A stretch of 64,000 nucleotides of DNA. It comes from Orrella sp037026685 (GTDB taxonomy: Bacteria; Pseudomonadota; Gammaproteobacteria; Burkholderiales; Burkholderiaceae_B). The notes under the pieces are model-generated. The model was not told the DNA's origin and did no database searches. It saw only the letters and a program-made list of their open reading frames with translations. Both the position numbers and the translations under genes were made by a program. Of the stretch, positions 32,602 through 41,804 are shown piece after piece (the first letter of the stretch is position 1; each line of letters starts with the position of its first letter). The stretch is from contig NZ_JBANET010000020.1 in NCBI RefSeq assembly GCF_037026685.1, positions 1 to 64,000 of the forward strand, in the 5' to 3' direction.

Positions 32602-34242
32602 ATGATCGACGTCGTCGACCTGTCGCGGCTGCAGTTCGCCGCGACCGCCATGTTCCACTTCATCTTCGTGCCGCTCACGCTGGGGCTGTCCTTCCTGATC
32701 GCCATCATGGAAAGCGTCTACGTGATGACCGGGCGCACCATCTGGCGCAAGATGACCCAGTTCTGGGGCGTGCTGTTCGGCATCAACTTCGCGCTGGGCG
32801 TGGGCACGGGGGTGGTGATGGAGTTCCAGTTCGGCATGAACTGGTCCTACTACAGCCACTACGTGGGCGATATCTTCGGCGCGCCGCTGGCGCTTGAAGG
32901 GCTGATGGCCTTCTTCCTGGAGGCGACCTTCGTGGGCCTGTTCTTCTTCGGCTGGGACCGCCTGTCCAAGGTCGGCCACCTGGCCGTCACCTGGCTGGTG
33001 GCCTTGGGGACCAACCTGTCGGCATTGTGGATCCTGATCGCCAACGGCTGGATGCAGAACCCGGTCGGCTCGCGCTTCAATCCCGAAACCATGCGCATGG
33101 AAATGACCGACTTCGCCGCGGTGGTCTTCAACCCCGTCGCCCAGGCCAAGTTCGTGCACACGGTCAGCGCCGGCTACGTCACCGGCGCCATGTTCGTCAT
33201 GTCCATCAGCGCCTGGTACCTGCTGCGCGGGCGCCACATCGACCTGGCCAAGCGTTCCATGGCGGTGGCGGCCAGCTTCGGCCTGGCCTCGGCCCTGTCG
33301 GTGGTGGTGCTGGGCGACGAAAGCGGGTATCTCACCACCGAGCACCAGCGCATGAAGATCGCCGCGATGGAGGCCATGTGGCATACCGAGCCGGCGCCGG
33401 CCAGCTTCAACCTGTTCGCCATTCCCGACCAGCAGGCCCGCAGCAATCATTTCGCCGTGGAGATTCCCTACGTCATGGGCATCATCGGCACGCGTTCGCT
33501 GACCACGCCCATGCTGGGCATCGAGGACCTGGTCAAGAGCGCCGAGCAGCGTGTGCGCAACGGCGTGACGGCCTATGCCGCCCTGCAGGCCGTGCGGGCC
33601 GACCCCGGCGACGCGCAGGCCCGCCAGGTGTTCGACCGGACCTGGAAGGACCTGGGCTACGGCCTGCTGCTCAAGCGCTACCGCGAGGACATCGCACAGG
33701 CCACCGACGAGGAAATCGCCCGCGCGGCCTGGGACACCGTGCCCGCCGTGGCCCCGCTGTTCTGGAGCTTTCGCCTGATGGTGGGCCTGGGCCTGTACTT
33801 CATCGTGTTCTTCGCGGTGGCCTTCTGGCTGGCCTCGCGCGGGCGCCTGGCCAGCCACCCGCGCCTGCTCAAGATCGCCTTCTGGAGCCTGCCGCTGCCC
33901 TGGGTGGCCATCGAGGCGGGCTGGTTCGTGGCCGAGTACGGCCGCCAGCCCTGGGTGATCGAAGGCGTGCTGCCCACCTTCTATGCGGCCTCGGGCCTGA
34001 CCCTGACGGACCTGGCGATCAGCATGAGCGTCTACATGGCCCTGTACACCGCCCTGGCCATCGTGGGCTACAAGATCATGAAGCGCGCCATCGTGGCCGG
34101 CCCCAAGGACGACCAGCCTGCCCCGCAGCCGCCCCGGCCGCAGCCCGAACCGCAAGCGCAGCCGCAAGTTCAACCCCAGCCGGCGGCCGAACCCGCCGGC
34201 GCCGCCGACCCCCTTGGCGGCGGCCTGTCGCCGGCCAACTGA
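32602..34242 (+). CDS. cydA: Cytochrome bd ubiquinol oxidase subunit I
   Basis: 546 residues, nine predicted transmembrane segments. Heme-ligand regions are visible: MFHFIFVPLTLGLS near the N-terminus, FVHTVSAGYVTGAMFV near residue 190, and WPW-like GRQPWVIEGVLPT near 450. The Q-loop is of the short type. The C-terminal tail after residue 500 is Pro/Gln-rich and unlikely to be structured. It oxidises quinol and reduces oxygen at low oxygen tension without pumping protons. First gene of cydABXDC. Confidence 0.95.
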   Translation: MIDVVDLSRLQFAATAMFHFIFVPLTLGLSFLIAIMESVYVMTGRTIWRKMTQFWGVLFGINFALGVGTGVVMEFQFGMNWSYYSHYVGDIFGAPLALEGLMAFFLEATFVGLFFFGWDRLSKVGHLAVTWLVALGTNLSALWILIANGWMQNPVGSRFNPETMRMEMTDFAAVVFNPVAQAKFVHTVSAGYVTGAMFVMSISAWYLLRGRHIDLAKRSMAVAASFGLASALSVVVLGDESGYLTTEHQRMKIAAMEAMWHTEPAPASFNLFAIPDQQARSNHFAVEIPYVMGIIGTRSLTTPMLGIEDLVKSAEQRVRNGVTAYAALQAVRADPGDAQARQVFDRTWKDLGYGLLLKRYREDIAQATDEEIARAAWDTVPAVAPLFWSFRLMVGLGLYFIVFFAVAFWLASRGRLASHPRLLKIAFWSLPLPWVAIEAGWFVAEYGRQPWVIEGVLPTFYAASGLTLTDLAISMSVYMALYTALAIVGYKIMKRAIVAGPKDDQPAPQPPRPQPEPQAQPQVQPQPAAEPAGAADPLGGGLSPAN

Positions 34243-34254
34243 GCACGGAGCCCA

Positions 34255-35412
34255 ATGATGGATTCTTCCCTGATTCCCCTGGATTACGCCACGCTGCGCG
34301 TGGTGTGGTGGGCCCTGATGGGCGCGCTGATCATCGGCTTTGCGGTCATGGACGGCTTTGACCTGGGCGTGGCGGCGCTGCTGCCCGTGGTCGCGCGCAC
34401 CGACGGCGAGCGCCGCGTCATGCTCAACCTGGTCGGCCCGGTCTGGGAGGGCAACCAGGTCTGGCTGATCACCGCCGGCGGGGCCATTTTCGCGGCCTGG
34501 CCGCTGCTGTACGCCACCTCCTTCTCGGGCTTTTACCTGGCCATGCTGCTGCTGCTGGTGGCGCTGATCGTGCGGCCGGTGGGCTTCAAGTACCGCAGCA
34601 AGATCGAGGATCCGCGCTGGCGCGCCACCTGGGACGGCGTGCTGTGCTTCTCGGGCGTGGTCTCGGCCCTGGTGTTCGGCGTGGCGGTGGGCAACGTCAT
34701 CCTGGGCGTGCCTTTCGGCGTGGAACCGGGCAGCATGCGGCCTTATTACGACGGTTCCTTCTTCGGACTGTTCACGCCCTTTGCCCTGCTGTGCGGCGTA
34801 CTGAGCGTGGCGCTGCTGGTCACGCACGGCGCGGTGCTGCTGGCCTGGCGCACCGAGGGGCCGGTGGCGGCGCGCTCGCGCAACGTGGCGCGCTTCGGCG
34901 CGGTGGCCTGCGCGCTGCTGTTCATCGCCGGCGGCGGCTGGGTGGCCGGCCTGAACGGCTACGCGATCACCAGCCCGGTCGTCGCCGACGCGGCCTCCAA
35001 CCCCATGGCCAAGACCGTCGAGCTGGCGCAGGGCGGCTGGCTGGCCAACTATGCGCGCTGGCCCCTGCTGTGGCTGGCGCCGGCGGCCGGCATCGGCGCG
35101 GCCCTGCTGACGCTGGCGCTGGTGTCGCTGCGCCGCGGCGCCGGATCCTTCGTGGCTTCCTCGGTGATGATCAGCGCCGTCATCCTGACCTTCGGCCTGT
35201 CGCTGTTCCCGTTCATCCTGCCTTCCTCGGCCGACCCGCGCGCCAGCCTGACGGTGTGGGATGCCTCTTCCAGCCACGGCACGCTGTGGATCATGCTGCT
35301 GGCCACGCTGGTCTTTTTGCCCATCGTCACGGTCTATACCGGCTGGGTGTACCGCGTCATGCGCGGCAAGGTCACCGAAGAGAGCGTCGGCGCCTCTTCC
35401 CATTCCTACTGA
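34255..35412 (+). CDS. cydB: Cytochrome bd ubiquinol oxidase subunit II
   Basis: 385 residues, eight or nine transmembrane helices. Family segments FAVMDGFDLGVAALLP, VWEGNQVWLITAGGAIFAAW (split from the preceding GP) and SSHGTLWIMLLAT are present. It pairs with CydA to hold the heme and quinol sites. It begins 12 bases after cydA. Confidence 0.95.
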   Translation: MMDSSLIPLDYATLRVVWWALMGALIIGFAVMDGFDLGVAALLPVVARTDGERRVMLNLVGPVWEGNQVWLITAGGAIFAAWPLLYATSFSGFYLAMLLLLVALIVRPVGFKYRSKIEDPRWRATWDGVLCFSGVVSALVFGVAVGNVILGVPFGVEPGSMRPYYDGSFFGLFTPFALLCGVLSVALLVTHGAVLLAWRTEGPVAARSRNVARFGAVACALLFIAGGGWVAGLNGYAITSPVVADAASNPMAKTVELAQGGWLANYARWPLLWLAPAAGIGAALLTLALVSLRRGAGSFVASSVMISAVILTFGLSLFPFILPSSADPRASLTVWDASSSHGTLWIMLLATLVFLPIVTVYTGWVYRVMRGKVTEESVGASSHSY

Positions 35413-35427
35413 TACGGAGCGACCGCC

Positions 35428-35622
35428 ATGTGGTACTTCTCCTGGATACTCGGCCTGGGCCTGGCCTGCGCCTTCGCCATCCTGAACGCGATGTGGTTCG
35501 AGCTGCGCGAAGGCCACGAGCACGAGCCGCTGCCCCGCACGCAGGATCCGCTGCGCGGCGGCGCGCCGGGCGAGCGGGAAAGCGACGATCCGCTGCGCCC
35601 GCCCGGCGCCGCGGTCTCATGA
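35428..35622 (+). CDS. cydX: CydX small subunit with an unusual C-terminal tail
   Basis: 64 residues; most CydX proteins have 30-40. The first 27 residues, MWYFSWILGLGLACAFAILN and then AMWFE, form the single helix that stabilises heme b in the bd oxidase. The extra 30 residues (about 33-64) are charged and Pro/Gly-rich. Its stop overlaps the ATG of cydD (ATGA), coupling oxidase and maturation genes. Confidence 0.88.
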   Translation: MWYFSWILGLGLACAFAILNAMWFELREGHEHEPLPRTQDPLRGGAPGERESDDPLRPPGAAVS

Positions 35623-37415
35623 CCCACCCGGCCGCGCCGTTGCGCGCCGGCGCCGCGCACGCCGCGCCCGATGCCCCGGCCCAGCGCGTGGCGCTGCCGC
35701 GCGAGCATGCCCGCTGGCTGGGGGCGCAGACGCGGCTGGCGCGCGGCGCCATGTCGCTGGCGATCGCAGCGCCCCTGCTGGCCGGGGCGCTGCTGCTGGG
35801 GCAGGCCTGGCTGCTGGCCAGCGTGCTGCACCAGGCCATCGCGCTCGAGCGCGCCGCGGCCCAGCTCTGGCCGCAGATCGGCGCCATCGGGGCGCTGATG
35901 GCCCTGCGCGCGGCGCTGGCCTGGGCCGGCGAGCGGGCCGGCAACCATGCGGCAGAACACATCAAGGCCTGCGTCAGGCAGGCCTTGTTCGAGCGCCTGC
36001 TGGCGCGCGGGCCGCAATGGACGCGCAGCCAGCCGTCCGGCGAACTGGCCAGCGCCCTGGCCGAGCAGGTCGAGGCGCTGGACGGCTTCTTCTCGCGCTA
36101 CCTGCCGGCCATGATCGCCGGCGCCTTCCTGCCGCTGGCCTTCGGCCTGGCCCTGCTGCCGGTGGACTGGATCGCCGCGCTGGTGCTGCTGTTGACCGCT
36201 CCGCTGATTCCCGTGTTCATGGCGCTGGTGGGCTGGGGCGCCGAGGCCGCCCATCGCAGCCACCTGCAGACCTTCGCCCGCCTGTCGGGGTTTTTCGCCG
36301 ACCGGGTGCGGGGCCTGGCCACGCTCAAGCTGTTCGGCCGGGCGCAGGACGAAGCCCGCGCCGTGCGCCAGGCCAGCGAACGGGTGGCCGACAAGACGAT
36401 GTCGGTGCTGCGCATCGCCTTTCTTTCCTCGGCGGTGCTGGAGTTCTTCGCCGCGCTGGGCGTGGCGGGCGTGGCGCTGTACGTGGGCCTGACCTACCTG
36501 GGTTTCCTGGACCTGCGCGCGCAGGCGCTGACGCTGCAGGCCGGCCTGTTCTGCCTGCTGATGGCGCCCGAGGTCTACATGCCCCTGCGCCAGTTCGCCG
36601 CGCATTATCACGATCGCGCGGCGGCGCGCGCCGCCGTGGCGCAGATCGCGCAAACCTTCGACGCGCTGCCCGCCGGGCCGGCGCTGCCGCCGGCCGATGC
36701 CAGCGGCCCCGCCTCCGCCGCGCAGCCCGCCTCCGCCGCGCCGCCTGCCGGCGCCTTGGGCGTATCGGCGCGGGCCCTGGCGCTGCGCGCCCCGGGGCGC
36801 CAGCAGGCGGTGCTGGCCGACGCGGCCTTCGTGCTGGCCCCGGGCGAGCATGCGGCGCTGGCCGGCCCCAGCGGGGCGGGCAAGTCCACCTTGCTCGAAG
36901 CCCTGGCGGGCTTGCGCGACGCCGAAGGCCAGCTTCGCCTGGGCGGACGGCCGCTGGCCGAGTGGCCGCAGGCGGACCTGCGCCGCCGCGTGGCGCTGAT
37001 CGGGCAGCGGCCCTATCTGCATGCCGGCAGCATCGCCGAGAACCTGCGCCTGGCCCGCCCGCAGGCCAGCGCGGCCGAGCTCTTGGCCGCCGCCGAGCAG
37101 GCCCAGGTAATGGCCTTTGCGCGCGAGCTGCCCGAAGGCCTGGATACCCAGCTCGGGCCGCGCGGCTATGGCCTGTCCGGCGGGCAGGCGCAGCGCGTCG
37201 CGCTGGCGCGGCTGTTCCTGCGCGAAGATCCCGGCCTGGTGCTGCTGGACGAGCCGACCGCGCACCTGGACCCGCATACGCGCGATGCGGTGCTCGATGC
37301 CCTGCTGGCCTTCTGCCGCGGCCGCACGCTGCTCATGGCCACGCACGACGAACAGGTGCTGCGCCGTTTCGGGCGCTGCCTGCGCATCGACGGCCACGGG
37401 AGGCTGCAGGGATGA
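35619..37415 (+). CDS. cydD: Thiol reductant ABC exporter subunit CydD
   Basis: 598 residues. N-terminal six-helix membrane domain (about residues 35-345), Ala/Pro-rich linker, then an NBD with Walker A LAGPSGAGKSTLLEALAGL, signature GLSGGQAQRVALARLFL and Walker B LVLLDEPTAHLDP. CydDC exports glutathione or cysteine, or binds heme, and is needed to assemble bd oxidase. Overlaps cydX and cydC by 4 bases each. Confidence 0.93.
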   Translation: MTHPAAPLRAGAAHAAPDAPAQRVALPREHARWLGAQTRLARGAMSLAIAAPLLAGALLLGQAWLLASVLHQAIALERAAAQLWPQIGAIGALMALRAALAWAGERAGNHAAEHIKACVRQALFERLLARGPQWTRSQPSGELASALAEQVEALDGFFSRYLPAMIAGAFLPLAFGLALLPVDWIAALVLLLTAPLIPVFMALVGWGAEAAHRSHLQTFARLSGFFADRVRGLATLKLFGRAQDEARAVRQASERVADKTMSVLRIAFLSSAVLEFFAALGVAGVALYVGLTYLGFLDLRAQALTLQAGLFCLLMAPEVYMPLRQFAAHYHDRAAARAAVAQIAQTFDALPAGPALPPADASGPASAAQPASAAPPAGALGVSARALALRAPGRQQAVLADAAFVLAPGEHAALAGPSGAGKSTLLEALAGLRDAEGQLRLGGRPLAEWPQADLRRRVALIGQRPYLHAGSIAENLRLARPQASAAELLAAAEQAQVMAFARELPEGLDTQLGPRGYGLSGGQAQRVALARLFLREDPGLVLLDEPTAHLDPHTRDAVLDALLAFCRGRTLLMATHDEQVLRRFGRCLRIDGHGRLQG

Positions 37416-39154
37416 AGGCCGGCCGCATGCCCGCCACGACGCCGGCGCCGGACCAGGCCGGCCAGGCCGGCGCGCGGCCGGTGCGCGCGCTATGGCGCCT
37501 GCTTGCTCCGCTGTACCGCCGCCGCTGGCGCGCCTTGCTGCTGGCCGGTGCGCTGGCAGGGATCACGCTGGCGGCCGGCGTGGGCCTGCTGGGCGTGTCC
37601 GGCTGGTTCCTGACCGCGGCCGCGCTTTCCACGGCCGGCGTGGCGTTCAATCTTTTCGCCCCGTCGGCGTTGGTGCGGGGCCTGTCCTTCGTGCGCATCC
37701 TGGCGCGCTATGGCGAGCGGGTCACCGGACACGCCGCCACGCTGCAGCTGCTGGCCGACCTGCGCAGCCGCATCTTCGGCAAGCTGCTGGCGCTGGACGC
37801 GGCGCAGCTGGGGCGCTGGCGCGACGGCGAGCTCGTGGCGCGCCTGACCGGCGATGTGGACGCGGTCGATACCGTGTTCCTGCAGATACTGGTGCCCATG
37901 GCCTGCGCGCTGGCCGGCGGCTTGGCGCTGGCCCTGGCGCTGGGGCTTTGGCTGCCCGGGGCAGGATGGCTGCTTGCCGCCGCGGCGCTGGGCAGCGCGC
38001 TGCTGCTGCCGGCCTGGCTGGCCTGGCGCAGCCGGGCGCCGGGCCAGGCCGCGCAGCAGGCCCTGGCCGACCTGCGCGGCCAGGTGCTGCAGGCCGTCGA
38101 GGGGCACGCGGACCTGCGCGGCCTGGATGCCGAGCCGCAGGCCCTGCGCGCGTTCGCCCGGTCCTGCCGGCAGGCCGGGCAGGCGCGCCGCCGCCAGGCC
38201 GCGCTGGGCTCGGCCGGGCAGGCCGGCCTGCAGCTGCTGGCCGGCGCGGCGGTGCTGGCCGTGCTGGTGCTGGGCTTGGACGCCTTGCGGGCCGGCACGC
38301 TCTCGGGCCCCATGCTGGCCGGGCTGCTGTTGGCCACCCTGGGTTTCTTCGAGGTGGCCGGCCCGCTGATGCGCGGCGCGGCGCGGCTGGGCGGCGCCGT
38401 ATCGGCCGGGGCGCGCATCGCGGCCGTGGCCGCGCTGCGCCCGGCCATCGGCGATCCCTTGCGTCCCCAGGCCCCGCCGCAATCGAGCGCCTTGCGCATG
38501 GAGCAGGTCGGCTATGGCTACCGCGCCGGCAGGCCGGTGCTGCAGGACGTTACGCTGCGGGCCGAGCCGGGGCGGCGCATCGCCCTGGCCGGCGCCAGCG
38601 GCTCGGGCAAGTCCACGCTGCTGCACCTGTTGCTGCGCCTGGCCGATCCGGACCAGGGCAGGGTGCTGCTGGGCGGTCGCGACCTGCGCGACCTGCGCCT
38701 GGCCGATGTGCATGCGCGCATCGCCCTGTTGTCCCAGCATGCGCCGGTGTTCCTGGGCACGCTGCGCAGCAATCTGCTGATCGGCGCGCCCGATGCCGAC
38801 GACGAGCGCCTGTGGCGCGCGCTGGAGGCCGTGGGCCTGGCTGGTTTCGTGCGCGGCCTGCCCGAAGGGCTGGATACCTGGACCGGCGAGACCGGCCGCA
38901 GCCTGTCGGCCGGGCAGGCGCGCCGCCTGTGCCTGGCGCGCGTGCTGCTGGGGCCGGCCCAGGTGCTGCTGCTGGACGAACCCACCGAAGGGCTGGACGC
39001 GCAGGCCGAGCGGGCGTTCTGGCTGGACCTGCCGCAGGCGGCGGCCGGGCGCACCGTGATCATCGCCACCCATGCCCGGCTGCCGGCCGGCGTGGTGGAC
39101 GAAACCTGGCGCCTGCACGAGGGCCGGCTGCAGGACCGGCCCGAAGCGGCCTGA
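37412..39154 (+). CDS. cydC: Thiol reductant ABC exporter subunit CydC
   Basis: 580 residues. Membrane domain (about residues 40-330) with GVSGWFLTAAALSTAG, typical of CydC, and LVRGLSFVRILARYGERVTG. NBD: Walker A LAGASGSGKSTLLHLLL, signature RSLSAGQARRLCLARVL (LSAGQ in place of LSGGQ), Walker B VLLLDEPTEGLDA. It works with CydD. Confidence 0.93.
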   Translation: MKAGRMPATTPAPDQAGQAGARPVRALWRLLAPLYRRRWRALLLAGALAGITLAAGVGLLGVSGWFLTAAALSTAGVAFNLFAPSALVRGLSFVRILARYGERVTGHAATLQLLADLRSRIFGKLLALDAAQLGRWRDGELVARLTGDVDAVDTVFLQILVPMACALAGGLALALALGLWLPGAGWLLAAAALGSALLLPAWLAWRSRAPGQAAQQALADLRGQVLQAVEGHADLRGLDAEPQALRAFARSCRQAGQARRRQAALGSAGQAGLQLLAGAAVLAVLVLGLDALRAGTLSGPMLAGLLLATLGFFEVAGPLMRGAARLGGAVSAGARIAAVAALRPAIGDPLRPQAPPQSSALRMEQVGYGYRAGRPVLQDVTLRAEPGRRIALAGASGSGKSTLLHLLLRLADPDQGRVLLGGRDLRDLRLADVHARIALLSQHAPVFLGTLRSNLLIGAPDADDERLWRALEAVGLAGFVRGLPEGLDTWTGETGRSLSAGQARRLCLARVLLGPAQVLLLDEPTEGLDAQAERAFWLDLPQAAAGRTVIIATHARLPAGVVDETWRLHEGRLQDRPEAA

Positions 39155-39264
39155 GCCCCGCACCCGGGACAGGCCCGGCATCGCCGGGGCCGGCGCGCCG
39201 GCCGCCGGTTCGCTGGCCGCGTTATAGTGCTCGCTGCCAGCCCTTTCACTGGACGCCCGCCGCC

Positions 39265-39813
39265 ATGCACACTCCCGCCGCCCAGCTCATCCGCAACGCC
39301 GTCGCGAGCGTGCGCGATTGGCCCCAGCCCGGCGTCACCTTCCGCGACATCACGCCCATCCTGCAGGATCCGCGCATCTTCCGGATGCTGATCGACCTGT
39401 TCATCTATCGCTATATGGACCGCCGCCTGGACCTGGTGGTCAGCATCGACGCGCGCGGGTTCATCCTGGGCAGCGCCCTGGCCTATGAGCTGAAGCTGGG
39501 TTTCGTGCCCATCCGCAAGCAGGGCAAGCTGCCGCGTCCCACCGTGCGCGAGCAGTACGAACTCGAATACGGCACGGCCACCGCCGAAATCCACGCCGAT
39601 GCGGTCAAGCCCGGCCAGCGCGTGCTGCTGGTCGATGACCTGATCGCCACTGGCGGCACCATGCTGGCCGGCATCAAGCTGCTGCAGCGGCTGGGGGCGA
39701 ACGTGCTGGAGGCCGCCGCCATCATCGATTTGCCGCAGGTGGGCGGCTCGCGCCTGATCGAGCAGACCGGCACGCCGCTCTATACGGTGTGCCGCTTCGA
39801 CGAGGACGAATGA
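39265..39813 (+). CDS. apt: Adenine phosphoribosyltransferase
   Basis: 182 residues. PRPP-binding motif VLLVDDLIATGGTMLAG (about residues 123-139); FRDITPILQDP and IDARGFILGSALAYEL are APT specific. It salvages adenine to AMP. ATATAGTG-type -10 may lie at 39223-39228 (TATAGT), giving its own promoter after cydC. Confidence 0.95.
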   Translation: MHTPAAQLIRNAVASVRDWPQPGVTFRDITPILQDPRIFRMLIDLFIYRYMDRRLDLVVSIDARGFILGSALAYELKLGFVPIRKQGKLPRPTVREQYELEYGTATAEIHADAVKPGQRVLLVDDLIATGGTMLAGIKLLQRLGANVLEAAAIIDLPQVGGSRLIEQTGTPLYTVCRFDEDE

Positions 39814-39833
39814 GCCGGGCCGTGCGGCCCGGC
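39814..39833. terminator. Bidirectional hairpin between convergent apt and ilvA
   Basis: GCCGGGCCG-TG-CGGCCCGGC is a perfect 9-bp stem filling the 22-base gap between the convergent stops. It has no T-run and so is structurally strong but not a classic intrinsic terminator. Confidence 0.6.
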
Positions 39834-39835
39834 CG

Positions 39836-41344
39836 CTACAGGAACAGCCGGTAGGCCGGGTTGTCGGTCTCGTTCCAGTACGGGTAGCCCAGGTCGGCCA
39901 AAAATTCCTTGTAGCGCTTCTTGTCCGAGGCCGGCACCTGTATGCCCACCAGGATGCGGCCGTAGTCCGCGCCCTGGTTGCGGTAGTGGAACAGGCTGAT
40001 GTTCCATTCCTGCGGCATGGCGTTCAAGAAACGCATCAGCGCGCCGGGCCGTTCGGGAAATTCGAAGCGGTACAGCAGCTCGTCGTGCGCCAGCGGCGAG
40101 CGCCCACCGACCATGTGGCGCAAGTGCGTCTTGGCCATTTCGTCGTGGGTCAGGTCCAGCACGTCAAAGCCATGCTTGCGGAAATTGGCGGCCATCCTGG
40201 CCGGCTCCGCCGGCGAGGCCACCTGCACGCCCACGAAGACGTGGGCCTTGTCCGCATCCGAGATGCGGTAGTTGAACTCGGTGACGTTGCGCGGGCCGAC
40301 CAGCTCGCAAAAGCGCCGGAAGCTGCCGCGCTGCTCGGGCATGGTGACGGCGAACAGGGCCTCGCGCGCCTCGCCGACCTCGGCGCGCTCGGCCACGAAG
40401 CGCAAGCGGTCGAAGTTCATGTTGGCGCCGCAGGCGATCGCCACCACGGTCTTGTTCTTCCACTTGTGTTCCTGGCAGTACTGCTTGGCGCCGGCCAGGG
40501 CGAGCGCCCCGGCCGGTTCGAGCACGCTGCGCGTTTCCTGGAAGACGTCCTTGATCGCGGCGCAGATGGCGTCGGTATCCACCACCACGAAATCGTCCAC
40601 GTGCTGCCGCACCAGGCGGAAAGTCTCGGCGCCCACCTGCTTGACCGCGGTGCCGTCCGAGAACAGGCCCACGTCCGGCAGCTGCACCCGCCGCCCGGCC
40701 CGCACGCTGCGCACCATGGCGTCCGAGTCCTCGGTCTGTACGCCGATGATCTTGATCTCCGGGCGCAGCTGCTTGATGTAGGCGGCCACGCCGGCGATCA
40801 GCCCGCCGCCGCCGATGGCCACGAAGATGGCGTCGATGGGGCCGGGGTGCTGGCGCAGGATCTCCATGCCCACCGTGCCCTGGCCGGCGATCACGTCCGG
40901 ATCGTCGAAAGGATGGACGAAGGTGAGCTTTTCCTTCTTTTCCAGTTCCTGCGCGTGTTCGTAGGCGTCCGAGAAGCTGTCGCCGGCCAGCACGACCTCG
41001 CCGCCCCAGCCGCGCACCGCGTCGATCTTGACTTGCGGGGTGGTCACCGGCATGACGATGACGGCCCGGCAGCCCAGCCGGCTGGCGGCCAGCGCCACGC
41101 CTTGCGCATGGTTGCCGGCCGAGGCCGCGATCACGCCGCGCGCCAGCGCCGCCGGGGGCAGGTTGGCCATCTTGTTGTAGGCGCCGCGCAGCTTGAAGCT
41201 GAACACCGCCTGCGCGTCTTCCCGCTTGAGCAGCACCGCGTTCGAAATTCGCTCGGACAGCAAGGGGGCGTGTTCCAGGGGCGATTCGACGGCGACGTCA
41301 TAGACCTTGGACGTCAGGATGCGTTTGAGGTAATCGGCGGACAT
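39836..41344 (-). CDS. ilvA: Biosynthetic threonine ammonia-lyase
   Basis: 502 residues. PLP lysine in FSFKLRGAYNKMANL (about residue 50), the PLP phosphate loop IGGGGLIAGVAAYI (about 178) and two C-terminal ACT-like regulatory domains (about 330-500). The length and the paired ACT domains mark the isoleucine-feedback-regulated form. It converts threonine to 2-oxobutanoate for isoleucine synthesis. Confidence 0.95.
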   Translation of the reverse strand: MSADYLKRILTSKVYDVAVESPLEHAPLLSERISNAVLLKREDAQAVFSFKLRGAYNKMANLPPAALARGVIAASAGNHAQGVALAASRLGCRAVIVMPVTTPQVKIDAVRGWGGEVVLAGDSFSDAYEHAQELEKKEKLTFVHPFDDPDVIAGQGTVGMEILRQHPGPIDAIFVAIGGGGLIAGVAAYIKQLRPEIKIIGVQTEDSDAMVRSVRAGRRVQLPDVGLFSDGTAVKQVGAETFRLVRQHVDDFVVVDTDAICAAIKDVFQETRSVLEPAGALALAGAKQYCQEHKWKNKTVVAIACGANMNFDRLRFVAERAEVGEAREALFAVTMPEQRGSFRRFCELVGPRNVTEFNYRISDADKAHVFVGVQVASPAEPARMAANFRKHGFDVLDLTHDEMAKTHLRHMVGGRSPLAHDELLYRFEFPERPGALMRFLNAMPQEWNISLFHYRNQGADYGRILVGIQVPASDKKRYKEFLADLGYPYWNETDNPAYRLFL

Positions 41345-41804
41345 TACGGCGGAAGGACGGTGGGAAGCGCCGGCGCCAGGCAGGAATGCGCTCGGCAGGA
41401 GAAATAGCGGGCCAGATTACCACAGCGCCCAGCCCGCTCTTACCGCAGCGCCCAGTCCGCTCGCGCTCGTGGCCAGGGGACTGGCCGGCGCCGCGCCATC
41501 CCGGTCCGCCGTCTGTCCGATGGCGCGATGGCCCGGGCCGTCGGCCTGGCTGCCATGCCTGGCCCAGCTGGTCAGCGGCTTGTCAGCTACCTGACTGATG
41601 CCTGAATGCAACAGTGTCCCCGCTTATTTCGCCTTCTTTGGCCAGCTTTTAAGAACTTTACGTTTCCCCACCGTATAAAAACGCAAAGATGGTTACAAAC
41701 AATAATCATTCTTATTAAAAAACGGACGACGTGCTGGCTCCCCGTCGATCCGCGCTGCCCGATGCGGCACAAACCCTCCTTCGTCTCGAAAAGGATCCTC
41801 CGAC
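41345..41804. other. 460-bp intergenic region between ilvA and the TonB receptor
   Basis: Holds the divergent promoters. The half near ilvA is GC-rich with no feature I recognise. From 41640 it becomes AT-rich, with TATAAA at 41674-41679 as a possible -10 and the Fur-box-like site at 41695-41713. An open frame reading into the receptor from 41606 is a shadow. Confidence 0.6.
41695..41713. promoter_or_regulatory. Fur-box-like sequence before the TonB-dependent receptor
   Basis: ACAAACAATAATCATTCTT agrees with the 19-bp Fur consensus at 12 positions, including an uninterrupted ATAATCATT core. It lies about 90 bases upstream of the receptor ATG. Iron repression is inferred. Confidence 0.6.

Noticed and set aside
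41671..41680. CCGTATAAAA, identical to a half of the toxin-antitoxin palindrome, in the TonB receptor promoter
   Set aside because: Only a half site, explained as a -10 element. No second arm is present.
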